A stretch of DNA of 64,000 nucleotides, taken from assembly GCF_042678305.1 (NCBI RefSeq), contig NZ_JBHUDT010000001.1. One strand, written 5' to 3'. The DNA comes from Gelatiniphilus marinus (GTDB lineage: Bacteria; Bacteroidota; Bacteroidia; Flavobacteriales; Flavobacteriaceae). This document shows, one piece after another, positions 42,227 through 50,428 of the stretch. The position numbers and the translations under genes were made by a program. Each line of letters begins with the position of its first letter. Position 1 is the stretch's first letter. A model generated the notes under the pieces. The model was not told the DNA's origin. It did not search any database and saw nothing but the letters and a program-made list of their open reading frames with translations.

Positions 42227-43309
42227 ATGAATTACAGAAACTTTCCAATGGTGCCAAAAGTAATTTTTGGCAGAGGTAGTTTTAATCAGTTAAATGATAT
42301 TATTGCCCCAAAACGTATAAGCATTAACGCCCCTTTTATTTTTTTGGTGGACGATGTCTTTAAAAACAATACTTGGCTAACCTCAAGAATACCTACGGCT
42401 TACGAGGATAAAATTATATACATTTCTGCCAACCAAGAGCCCACAACAGTACAAGTGGATGCGTTGGTAGAAGATCTTATACTAAACACCAAAGCGCTGC
42501 CCTCTGGTATTATTGGAATAGGTGGCGGCACCATTTTAGATTTAGCCAAGGCCGTATCAATCATGCTAACCAACAAAGGAGAATCTAAAGATTACCAAGG
42601 CTGGGATTTGGTTAAAAACCCTGCCATATACCACGTTGGCATCCCAACATTATCTGGTACCGGGGCCGAGGTTTCCAGAACTACGGTGCTTACAGGCCCC
42701 GAAAGAAAATTAGGCATAAACTCAGATTTTACTCCTTTCGATCAAGTTGTTTTAGACTCCGAGCTAACCAACAACGTACCAAAAGACCAATGGTTTTACA
42801 CCGGAATGGATTGTTATATCCATTGCGTAGAATCGTTAACGGGCAACTATTTAAATGCCTTTAGCCAAAGTTATGGAGAAATGGCTTTACAGCTTTGCGA
42901 GTCTATATTTTTAACCAACGACCTATCAACAATCGAGGCACAGGAAAAACTTATGATGGCGTCGTGGCACGGTGGCATGAGCATTGCCTATTCTCAAGTA
43001 GGTGTAGCACATGCCATGAGTTATGGCTTATCTTATTTATTAGGTACAAAACACGGTATTGGTAATTGTATTGTTTTCGATCATTTAGAAGAATTCTATC
43101 CAGAAGGCGTAAAAGTGTTTAAAGCCATGAAAAAAAAGCATAATATTATTTTACCAAAAGGTATTTGTGCTAATTTAAGCGATAGGGAGTTTGATATAAT
43201 GATTAATATATCACTTAGCCTAGATCCGCTTTGGGAAAATGCACTGGGTAAAAATTGGAAAAAAATAATGACACCAAAAAAACTAAAACAACTCTACCAA
43301 AAAATGTAA
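42227..43309 (+). CDS. kdnB: Iron-containing alcohol dehydrogenase, KdnB-like (Kdo 8-oxidase)
   Basis: 360 residues. Type III alcohol dehydrogenase fold with GIGGGTILDLAKA (~97-109) for NAD(P) binding and metal-ligand region MSYGLSYLLGTKHGIGNC (~264-280). The opening MNYRNFPMVPKVIFGRGSFN is the style of KdnB, which oxidises C8 of Kdo as the first step to 8-amino-Kdo. Location three genes after kdsB supports this. KdnA, the aminotransferase partner, is not in the window. A generic alcohol dehydrogenase role cannot be excluded. Confidence 0.8.
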   Translation: MNYRNFPMVPKVIFGRGSFNQLNDIIAPKRISINAPFIFLVDDVFKNNTWLTSRIPTAYEDKIIYISANQEPTTVQVDALVEDLILNTKALPSGIIGIGGGTILDLAKAVSIMLTNKGESKDYQGWDLVKNPAIYHVGIPTLSGTGAEVSRTTVLTGPERKLGINSDFTPFDQVVLDSELTNNVPKDQWFYTGMDCYIHCVESLTGNYLNAFSQSYGEMALQLCESIFLTNDLSTIEAQEKLMMASWHGGMSIAYSQVGVAHAMSYGLSYLLGTKHGIGNCIVFDHLEEFYPEGVKVFKAMKKKHNIILPKGICANLSDREFDIMINISLSLDPLWENALGKNWKKIMTPKKLKQLYQKM

Positions 43310-43310
43310 T

Positions 43311-43862
43311 ATGCGGTGGTTGGCCAAATTTATTTACTTTAAACTTTTAGGCTGGAAAGCTGTTGGCAATACCAATTTCTCAAGTAATACCATTAAAAAA
43401 GCCGTAATTATTGCTGCGCCACATACCAGTTGGCACGACTTTTATATTGGGGTTTTATTACGAGCGGTTTTAAATATTAAAACCAACTTTGTTGGTAAAA
43501 AAGAATTGTTTGTTTTTCCAATTGGGTGGTTTTTTAGAGCCTTAGGCGGCGCACCAATTAACCGCCAATCCAACGAAAACAAAGTGCAGGCCATTGCAAA
43601 ATTATTTAAAGAGCACAATGAGTTTAGAATGGCTATGGCACCAGAAGGTACAAGAAAAAGAGTAGAAGATTGGCGCACCGGTTTTTACTACATTGCCAAA
43701 GAAGCTAAAGTGCCCATAATAATGTTTACATTAGATTTTGAAAACAAACAAAATAAGATTTCTGAACCTTTTTATCCCACAGATGATATAGAAGCAGATT
43801 TTAAATTTATATATAATTTCTATAAAGGAGTAAAGGGAAAAGTGCCCGAATATTCAAAATAA
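43311..43862 (+). CDS. 1-acyl-sn-glycerol-3-phosphate acyltransferase (PlsC-like)
   Basis: 183 residues. The HX4D motif HTSWHD is at 38-43 and the phosphate-binding motif PEGTRKR near 107. A short hydrophobic start holds it at the membrane. It begins one base after the KdnB-like stop, hence cotranscribed. It is shorter than classical PlsC. In this setting it may acylate a lipid of the envelope other than lysophosphatidate. Confidence 0.87.
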   Translation: MRWLAKFIYFKLLGWKAVGNTNFSSNTIKKAVIIAAPHTSWHDFYIGVLLRAVLNIKTNFVGKKELFVFPIGWFFRALGGAPINRQSNENKVQAIAKLFKEHNEFRMAMAPEGTRKRVEDWRTGFYYIAKEAKVPIIMFTLDFENKQNKISEPFYPTDDIEADFKFIYNFYKGVKGKVPEYSK

Positions 43863-43996
43863 TCTAGATTTTAAAATTTATGCTAATATTATGTTTTTGG
43901 CACAAATTTTGAATTACATTTTGTAGAATCCCGAATGAAACATAAAGTAAACCAGATTACTGGCTCTAAAAAGAAACATTCGCTCTATATACACTT

Positions 43997-44025
43997 AAAG
44001 CTGCTTTGTTAAAAGCAGCTTTTTT
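43997..44025 (+). terminator. Terminator after the kdsB-acyltransferase run
   Basis: AAAGCTGCTTT (43997-44007), short loop, AAAGCAGCTTT (44012-44022) and a T run. It sits between convergent genes. Confidence 0.85.
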
Positions 44026-44077
44026 GTTTGTGTAGTTTAAAATAAATAGGTGTTTTAAATACTATATATAATTGGCA

Positions 44078-46528
44078 TTACATTTCCATGTCACCACCGC
44101 CAAAATCGCCGCTGCGTTCGCGTTTTTTCTTTTGGTTAAACCTGTAGGTAAACGATAAATTGTAGGTGCGTCCGCCTCTAAATCTTATTTCTTGGTCTGC
44201 CGTAAAGGTATCGGCAGTTATATGGTTTTTAAAAACAGCACTATCTAGTATATCTCTAATATTAAATGCAATAGAGGCTTTGTCTTTAAACAAATCTTTA
44301 CTAAAAGCCATATTTGCAGAAAAACGTCCTTTTCTACTGTTTTGTGCATCATCACTTGGGCCTCTGTACCTCATGTTTGTTTGCCAATCAATCTTGTAGG
44401 GTAAAGTTAATTTGTTGCTTAAACGTGCCGACCAAGTTAAGGCATCCGAACTTAAATCTACTCCATTAAATTCGCCTGATCTATCTAATTTAAAAAGATT
44501 AAAATCTGTATTTATACGCCATTTGCGCGTAGGGCTGTAGTTTAGGTTAAACTCAAAGCCAGAGCGTTTGTCTGTAGCTAAATTTACCGGACCTCTTTCT
44601 ATTACAGGAAAAATTTCATTATCAATACTAACGGTTTCTCCGGTTTCTCTACTTACAAAACTCATTACATTTGTAGAATGCTCGTAATACACCGCGGTGC
44701 TTAGGGTAAATTTTCCAAATCTGTTCAAATATCCTAATTCAAATTTATCAGAATAAGTGGGATCTAAATCTGGGTTGCCTTGAAAAACGTTTGTTAAACT
44801 AGAGCGCGACGGAAAAGGGTTCAGCATAAAACCTCGCGGTCTTCTTAGTCTTCTATTGTATCCCAACGATAGGCTTTCGGTATCGCTTATCTCGTAATTT
44901 AAGTTTGCTGTTGGGAATAAACCTGTTAGGTTCTTTCTTTTAAAATCGCCGCTGGTTGGTTGGTCCAGGGTGGTTCTTGTATTTTCTAATCGTAAACCTA
45001 ATAAATACGAGAACTTATTAATTTTGCTACCGTATTGGGTATAAACCGCAGTAATGTACTGTTTGAAATTAAAGAGGTTGGAAAGGTTTTCATTCAATTC
45101 GAAATTTCCGGTATCAGTATTCAATAATTCTACGGTATAATCAGTAGAACGATCGCTAAAATCGCCACGGAAACCCATTTCAATTTGGCTCATTTTGCCT
45201 ATGGGCAGAATGTAATCAGACTGTAACAGTACTTTGGTTTGATTTTCTAGAGTTGTAACAAAATCGGTATCGGTACCATCAACATTTATTAACGAGCTTT
45301 CGTCTTCGTTGGAATCTTCAAATTGAAAATCGAAAGTTAGCTTATGGTCGGTTTTATCAAAATCTTTTGTGAAATTTAAAGCGTATTGAATGGTTTCTCC
45401 GTCTTCTAATTCTGGGTCCAGTCGTACACTTCTGCTCGTTGTATTGTTTATTTTGTTAAATTGAACAAGGTTGTTAACCGAGTTGTTTTCGCCATTGCTA
45501 TTGCTGTAAACAACCGAGGTGGTTAAAGATGCCGAATCGTTAATGTACCATTCAATTCCGGCATTGGTGGTAAAGCCTTTTCTGGTATCTGTCCAATCTC
45601 TTTTTTCGTCTAGATCGGGCGTGTTTATATCGTTATATTTTACATCGTTGTACCAGCGCCCAATAGATTCTCTGTACCTGTAAGACGTGGTGTTAAACAG
45701 GTTTATGTTTCCGGTTCTGTAATTTACATTGCCCGAAATGCCTGCAGCATCCGGATGGCCAACATTAGCGGTAATGGCACCGTTGAGCCCCAATAACTTG
45801 CTGCGGCGTAAAATAATATTTAAAATTCCGGCGGTACCCTCGGCTTCGTATCTGGCCGATGGCGAGGTAATTACCTCTACTTTTTCAATAGATTCGGCAG
45901 GCAATTGTTTTAAGGCATCGGTAGAATTTAACCCCACTAGACCTGATGGTTTTCCGTTAATTAAAATACGTACGTTGTCGTTTCCGCGTAGCGCCACATT
46001 ACCTTCGGCATCAACCGAAACCGAGGGTACATTGTCTAAAACATCGCTAACGGTTCCGCCGCTAACGGTTAAATCTTTGCCAACGTTGTATATTTTTTTA
46101 TCGAGTTTTATTTCTACCGTGGTGCGTTCAGCTATAATTTCTACTTCGCCTAGCGATGCAAAATCCAGCTCTAAAGCAAAAGTGCCAATATTCTCGTCGG
46201 CTATTAATTCTTTATTCGAAATTTTTTGGGTTTTAAAAGAGATATATTCAACAGAAATATCATAAACACCGGTTTTAACAGGAATGCTAAAATTGCCATT
46301 AAGATCGGTAATGCCGCCAGTAACTATTTTATTTTTCTTTTTGCTAAAAAAAGAAACGGTTGCATACTCTAAAGGCTCACCTGTTTCTTTGTCTATAACG
46401 TTTCCGGTTATTAATACCTCTTTGATTGTGGGTATTGAAACAGGTAGTTCTTCTAAATTTTTAGGTTGAGAATACGCCTTTACAATACATAAAATAAAAG
46501 CGAAAGTAAAAGTAAATATTTTGTTCAT
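44078..46528 (-). CDS. TonB-dependent-receptor-like outer membrane protein
   Basis: 816 residues. Signal peptide (~1-20), a carboxypeptidase-regulatory-like domain (~38-118, ITGNVIDKETGEPLEYATV), a plug domain (~125-230, with SVDAEGNVALRGNDNVRILI) and a large C-terminal barrel of the outer membrane beta-barrel 3 type. It lacks a clear SusD partner, so it is not a Sus-type pair. Ligand unknown; an ion or peptide-like substrate is possible. TATTTTTG lies 25 bases before its ATG. The C terminus ends in a GDFGGGDMEM tail, not the usual terminal aromatic. Confidence 0.88.
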   Translation of the reverse strand: MNKIFTFTFAFILCIVKAYSQPKNLEELPVSIPTIKEVLITGNVIDKETGEPLEYATVSFFSKKKNKIVTGGITDLNGNFSIPVKTGVYDISVEYISFKTQKISNKELIADENIGTFALELDFASLGEVEIIAERTTVEIKLDKKIYNVGKDLTVSGGTVSDVLDNVPSVSVDAEGNVALRGNDNVRILINGKPSGLVGLNSTDALKQLPAESIEKVEVITSPSARYEAEGTAGILNIILRRSKLLGLNGAITANVGHPDAAGISGNVNYRTGNINLFNTTSYRYRESIGRWYNDVKYNDINTPDLDEKRDWTDTRKGFTTNAGIEWYINDSASLTTSVVYSNSNGENNSVNNLVQFNKINNTTSRSVRLDPELEDGETIQYALNFTKDFDKTDHKLTFDFQFEDSNEDESSLINVDGTDTDFVTTLENQTKVLLQSDYILPIGKMSQIEMGFRGDFSDRSTDYTVELLNTDTGNFELNENLSNLFNFKQYITAVYTQYGSKINKFSYLLGLRLENTRTTLDQPTSGDFKRKNLTGLFPTANLNYEISDTESLSLGYNRRLRRPRGFMLNPFPSRSSLTNVFQGNPDLDPTYSDKFELGYLNRFGKFTLSTAVYYEHSTNVMSFVSRETGETVSIDNEIFPVIERGPVNLATDKRSGFEFNLNYSPTRKWRINTDFNLFKLDRSGEFNGVDLSSDALTWSARLSNKLTLPYKIDWQTNMRYRGPSDDAQNSRKGRFSANMAFSKDLFKDKASIAFNIRDILDSAVFKNHITADTFTADQEIRFRGGRTYNLSFTYRFNQKKKRERSGDFGGGDMEM

Positions 46529-46553
46529 GGTTAGGTTTTGCCGTTTTAGACTG

Positions 46554-46561
46554 CAAAAATA
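46554..46561 (-). promoter_or_regulatory. -7 box for the receptor gene
   Basis: Minus-strand TATTTTTG, 25 bases before the ATG at 46528. Confidence 0.55.
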
Positions 46562-46610
46562 ACCTATGGTTTAAGCTATGCAGGTTAAAGATATGTTAAA
46601 AGATTAACCT

Positions 46611-46952
46611 TTAAATAATATCTAAAATAAGTTCGGGCGGCCTGCCAATTACAGCTTTGTTGCCGTTAACTACAATGGGGCGCTCAATTAGTTTGGGGTT
46701 TTCTGCCATGGCTTGAATAATTTCGGCATCTGTTAATGTTTTGCCTTTATAATTTGCTTTCCAAATGGCTTCGTTTTTTCTAACTAAATCTATTGGTTTT
46801 ATTTTTAATAATGCAATTATTTCTTTTAACGCTTTCGCGGAAAGGGTAGCGTCTAAATATTTAACAATTTCGAATTCCTTTCCTGAATTTTCTAGAATCT
46901 CTAATCCGCAACGCGATTTACTGCAACGGCTGTTGTGGTATATTTTTATCAT
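46611..46952 (-). CDS. arsC: ArsC family (arsenate reductase/Spx-like) protein
   Basis: 113 residues, thioredoxin-like fold. The catalytic Cys10 lies in NSRCSKSR; ERPIVVNGNKAVIGRPPE carries the conserved Arg and cis-Pro of ArsC. With glutaredoxin it would reduce arsenate. No arsR or arsenite pump gene is near, so it may be a general redox protein. Its start overlaps the end of the upstream HAD gene by one base. Confidence 0.88.
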   Translation of the reverse strand: MIKIYHNSRCSKSRCGLEILENSGKEFEIVKYLDATLSAKALKEIIALLKIKPIDLVRKNEAIWKANYKGKTLTDAEIIQAMAENPKLIERPIVVNGNKAVIGRPPELILDII

Positions 46953-47569
46953 TATATATTGATATTATATTTTTTTAATTGTTGAATAAGTTGATTGGGA
47001 GATGTAAAATGAATGCCATTAATATCCAAATTATTCGCAGCTTCAACGTTTGTTAAACTATCATCTATAAAAATAGCGTTTTCGGCTTTTATATCGAACC
47101 GGTTTAGGGTTAAATGATAAATGGCATCAAAAGGTTTTCTGGTTTTTTCTTCGCCCGAAACCAAAACACCTTCAAACCAATGTAAAAAACCGAACTTTTT
47201 TAAGGCAATCGGGAAGGTTTCTGCACTCCAATTGGTAAGTGCAACCACTTTGTATTGTTTTGAATCGATAAGTTTTTTAAGAATATCAACCGTTCCGGAA
47301 ATAGCATCACCCAACATATCTTCCCAACGGCCGTAAAACATTTCAATCTCTTTTTGCCATTCGGGGAACAGGGCTATGCGTTCTTTGGTTGCCTTTGCCA
47401 TGGGATAACCGGCATCTTGGTTTTTGTTCCAGTCGCTGGTACATATATTATCAAAAAACCATTGCATTTTTTCTCGGTTGCCGTTAAATACGTCTAAGTA
47501 AACGTATTCTGGGTTCCAATCGATTAATACACCGCCAAGGTCGAAAATTATAGTATCTATTTTATTCAT
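46952..47569 (-). CDS. HAD-IA family phosphatase (YihX-like)
   Basis: 205 residues. Motif I FDLGGVLIDW near residue 10, motif II LTNWSAETF, motif III K in KTRKPFDAIY, motif IV FIDDSLTNVEAA. The order and a small helical cap fit YihX-type sugar-phosphate phosphatases. Coupled to arsC by one-base overlap. Substrate unknown. Confidence 0.9.
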   Translation of the reverse strand: MNKIDTIIFDLGGVLIDWNPEYVYLDVFNGNREKMQWFFDNICTSDWNKNQDAGYPMAKATKERIALFPEWQKEIEMFYGRWEDMLGDAISGTVDILKKLIDSKQYKVVALTNWSAETFPIALKKFGFLHWFEGVLVSGEEKTRKPFDAIYHLTLNRFDIKAENAIFIDDSLTNVEAANNLDINGIHFTSPNQLIQQLKKYNINI

Positions 47570-47587
47570 TTAATTTTTGGGTTTTTA

Positions 47588-47631
47588 CACCTACAAGTCC
47601 CAATACTTCGGGATTGAAACCTTGCAGGTCT
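47588..47631. repeat. Inverted repeat between HAD and prfB genes
   Basis: ACCTACAAG faces CTTGCAGGT with one mismatch, and an inner CAAT...ATTG pair surrounds CTTCGGG. It resembles scattered palindromes between flavobacterial genes. Confidence 0.5.
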
Positions 47632-47637
47632 CGAATT

Positions 47638-48748
47638 TTATAATTGCGAATTGTCTTCTTCTTTTTGCCCCATCATCATTAAATATGCTTTTAAAAAGGC
47701 ATTAATATCTCCATCCATAACCGCATCAACATTACCGGTTTCGTGGCTGGTCCTTACATCTTTAACCAATTTATAAGGGTGCATTACGTAATTGCGAATT
47801 TGGCTTCCCCATTCAATTTTCATTTTACCGGCCTCAATATCATCGCGTTGTGCAAGTTGTTTTTGCAATTCAATTTCGTATAACTGAGATTTCAACATTT
47901 GCATGGCACGAGAGCGATTATCGTGCTGCGACCTGGTTTCTGAGCATGAAATTTGAATACCCGTTGGTTTGTGGGTTAACTGTACTTTGGTTTCTACTTT
48001 GTTAACGTTTTGCCCACCGGCACCGCTGGAGCGCGCTGTTGTAATCTCTATATCTGCGGGGTTAATTTCAACTTCAATGGTATCATCAACCAATGGATAC
48101 ACGTAAACCGAAGCGAAACTGGTATGGCGTTTTGCGTTACTATCAAACGGCGAAATACGCACCAAACGGTGTACGCCATTTTCGCCTTTTAGCCAACCAA
48201 AAGCAAAATCGCCTTCAATCTCTAAAGTTACCGTTTTTATGCCCGCAACATCACCTTCTTGAAAGTTAAGTTCCTTTACTTTAAAGCCGTTTTTTTCGGC
48301 ATACATTAAATACATGCGCATTAGCATACTTGCCCAATCGCAGCTTTCGGTACCGCCGGCACCTGCAGTAATTTGTAAAACGGCGCTTAGGCTGTCGCCT
48401 TCTTCAGAGAGCATGTTTTTAAACTCAATGTCTTCTAAAAGCGTTGCGGCTTTATCAAAGCGGGTCTGCACTTCTTCTGCGGTAGCCTCGTCTTCTTTGT
48501 AAAACTCGTAAAGTACTTCTAAATCTTCAACAAGTGTTTTGGCAGTGTTATAATCTTCTACCCATTTTTTCTTAACTCTAATCGATTTCATTATAACTTC
48601 GGCTGCTTTCGAGTCGTTCCAAAAATTGGGGTCGAAGGTTTGTTCTTCTTCGTTTTGTATTTCAATTAATTTGGCATCAATGTCAAAGATAGTGCCTTAG
48701 TTTATCAAGGCGGGTGTTTAGGTTTTTTATTTGATCGGAAGTAATCAT
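47638..48748 (-). CDS. prfB: Peptide chain release factor 2, programmed +1 frameshift
   Basis: Releases finished proteins at UGA and UAA. The zero frame starts at ATG 48748 and reads 21 codons to an in-frame TGA (48685-48683), within the context AGG-CAC-TAT-CTT-TGA-C. A +1 slip at CTT-T joins the main frame, giving about 369 residues. The main frame has RF2's SPF tripeptide (199-201) and GGQ (244-246, in SSGAGGQNV). The slip site CTT-TGA-C is the same as in E. coli; the upstream SD-like signal is only AAGG. Taking ATG 48591 as start would drop 52 residues, including the usual N-terminal helices. A -7 box lies 17 bases before the start. Confidence 0.95.
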
Positions 48749-48765
48749 AGAATATTTATTTTGAA

Positions 48766-48773
48766 CAAAAATA
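48766..48773 (-). promoter_or_regulatory. -7 box for prfB
   Basis: Minus-strand TATTTTTG, 17 bases before ATG 48748. It supports transcription of the short first frame. Confidence 0.55.
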
Positions 48774-48842
48774 GAATTTAAACATACAGAATAAAATTAA
48801 TACTGAGATAATTTTATAGCTTTATACACAAATTGATTTTAA

Positions 48843-49859
48843 ATGATTATAGACCTAAGAAGCGACACCGTTACAAAACCAACAAAAGGTATGTTAAATG
48901 CCATGGTGCAAGCCCAAGTTGGCGACGATGTATTTAGAGAAGACCCAACCATAAACGCATTAGAAAAGCGTATTGCAACTATGTTTGGAAAAGAACAAGC
49001 CTTGTTTTTTCCAAGCGGAACCATGGCCAACCAAACCGCTTTAAAACTGCTTACCAACCCAGGAGATCAAGTAATTTGCGATAAATATGCCCATATTTAT
49101 AATTACGAATCTGGCGGGGCATCGTTTAATAGCGGTGTGTCTTGTAATTTAATTGATGGCAAAAGAGGTATGTTTCAAGCTTCGCAGGTATTAAATGCCA
49201 TAAACCCAGATGCTTATTATTACAGTAAAACCAGTTTGGTAGAAATTGAAAATACAACCAATAAAGGCGGTGGCGCGTGTTGGGATTTTAACGAGATTTT
49301 AAAAATTAGAAAAATTTGCGATGATAATAAGCTCGGATTTCATTTAGACGGTGCACGTTTATGGAACGCTTTAGTAGCTAAAAATGAAACCCCAAAGCAA
49401 TACGGCGAGGTGTTCGATACTATTTCGGTGTGCTTAAGTAAAGGTTTGGGGTGTCCTATGGGTTCTATTTTAATTGGCGACGAAGCTATAATGCGCAACG
49501 CCCTAAGAATTAGAAAAATATTTGGAGGCAATATGCGACAAGTGGGTTATTTAGCTGCTGCCGGATTGTATGCTTTAGATAATAATATTGAAAGACTAAA
49601 AGAAGACCATAAAAAAGCAAAAGAAATAGGCGAGGAGCTAAGTAAATTATTAATGGTTAAAATTGTTGAACCTATTGAAACCAACATTGTTATTTTTGAA
49701 TTGAATGATGGTATAAACGAAACAGAATTTGTTCAAAAACTAGCCGACAAAAACATCAAAATTATTGGTATGGGCGGAGGCAAATTGCGCATGGTTACGC
49801 ATTTGGATTATACCGATGCGATGCACAATAAATTTTTAGAAATCTTGAAAAGTATTTAG
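48843..49859 (+). CDS. ltaE: Low-specificity L-threonine aldolase family
   Basis: PLP enzyme that splits threonine (or allo-threonine) to glycine and acetaldehyde. 338 residues. MIIDLRSDTVTKPT at the start, FHLDGARLWNA (~166-176) and the PLP lysine K200 in LSKGLGCPMGS identify it. Divergent from prfB. Confidence 0.94.
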   Translation: MIIDLRSDTVTKPTKGMLNAMVQAQVGDDVFREDPTINALEKRIATMFGKEQALFFPSGTMANQTALKLLTNPGDQVICDKYAHIYNYESGGASFNSGVSCNLIDGKRGMFQASQVLNAINPDAYYYSKTSLVEIENTTNKGGGACWDFNEILKIRKICDDNKLGFHLDGARLWNALVAKNETPKQYGEVFDTISVCLSKGLGCPMGSILIGDEAIMRNALRIRKIFGGNMRQVGYLAAAGLYALDNNIERLKEDHKKAKEIGEELSKLLMVKIVEPIETNIVIFELNDGINETEFVQKLADKNIKIIGMGGGKLRMVTHLDYTDAMHNKFLEILKSI

Positions 49860-49888
49860 TCTAAAAGTGTAGCGCTATATTGTCTAAT

Positions 49889-50212
49889 TTACTTAAACAT
49901 ATCCATCCCCGGAATATTCGGCATACCTTCTTTGGCAACGGCAGCTAATTCGGCTTCATTAACATTTGTAGCTTTTTCAATGGCTTTATTTAAGGTTAAA
50001 ACCAAATAATCTTCAAGCTGCTCTTTATCTTCAAGCAATTCATCGGCAATATCAATAGATTTAATCGTTCGGTTTGCCGTTAGTGTTATGCCCAACAATC
50101 CGTCGCTGCTCTTTTCGTCTATTAAAACCGTATCCAAGCGTTTTTTTGTTTCTTCAACTTTTTTCTGGGTTTCTTTAAGTTTTCCCATCATATTCATCAT
50201 ATCTCCAAACAT
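49889..50212 (-). CDS. YbaB/EbfC nucleoid-associated protein
   Basis: 107 residues. MFGDMMNMMGKLKETQKKVEE opening, then DGLLGITLTANRTIKSIDI and an amphipathic helix are typical of the DNA-binding YbaB/EbfC dimer. The start is ATG 50212; an upstream TTG at 50239 overlaps the promoter box. No dnaX or recR partner is adjacent, although dnaX-ybaB linkage is common in other phyla. Confidence 0.93.
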   Translation of the reverse strand: MFGDMMNMMGKLKETQKKVEETKKRLDTVLIDEKSSDGLLGITLTANRTIKSIDIADELLEDKEQLEDYLVLTLNKAIEKATNVNEAELAAVAKEGMPNIPGMDMFK

Positions 50213-50236
50213 AATTTTAAATTTTGTTTTACCGTA

Positions 50237-50244
50237 CAAAGCTA
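50237..50244 (-). promoter_or_regulatory. -7 box for ybaB
   Basis: Minus-strand TAGCTTTG, 24 bases before ATG 50212. It covers the alternative TTG start, which argues against that start. Confidence 0.55.
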
Positions 50245-50334
50245 TTTAATTTTTCTATTTTTCTTCTGTAAAATTAATTTTTGTATTTGAAAAAACACAA
50301 ATTTAATTTCACTTCATTAACCAGTATGTTAGTT

Positions 50335-50388
50335 CATGATTTTTTTCATTTAGTTTTTTTGTCAATTTCTAAATGAAAAAAAATCATG
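50335..50388. repeat. Long inverted repeat before the oligopeptidase gene
   Basis: CATGAT, a T run and CATTTAG (50335-50353) face CTAAATG, an A run and ATCATG (50369-50388). The arms are about 19-20 bases with only a one-base length difference, and the loop is 15 bases. It touches the -7 box of the next gene. Confidence 0.8.
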
Positions 50389-50396
50389 TACTTTTG
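50389..50396 (+). promoter_or_regulatory. -7 box for the oligopeptidase gene
   Basis: TACTTTTG, 32 bases before the TTG start. It directly follows the inverted repeat, which could act on transcription initiation. Confidence 0.5.
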
Positions 50397-50428
50397 AGGC
50401 CTTAATTCAAGAATAAATACAGCTTCAT

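Noticed and set aside
48591..48593. ATG at 48591 as the prfB start
   Set aside because: It would remove 52 residues; the upstream frame with in-frame TGA and the slip site CTT-TGA-C explains the full protein.
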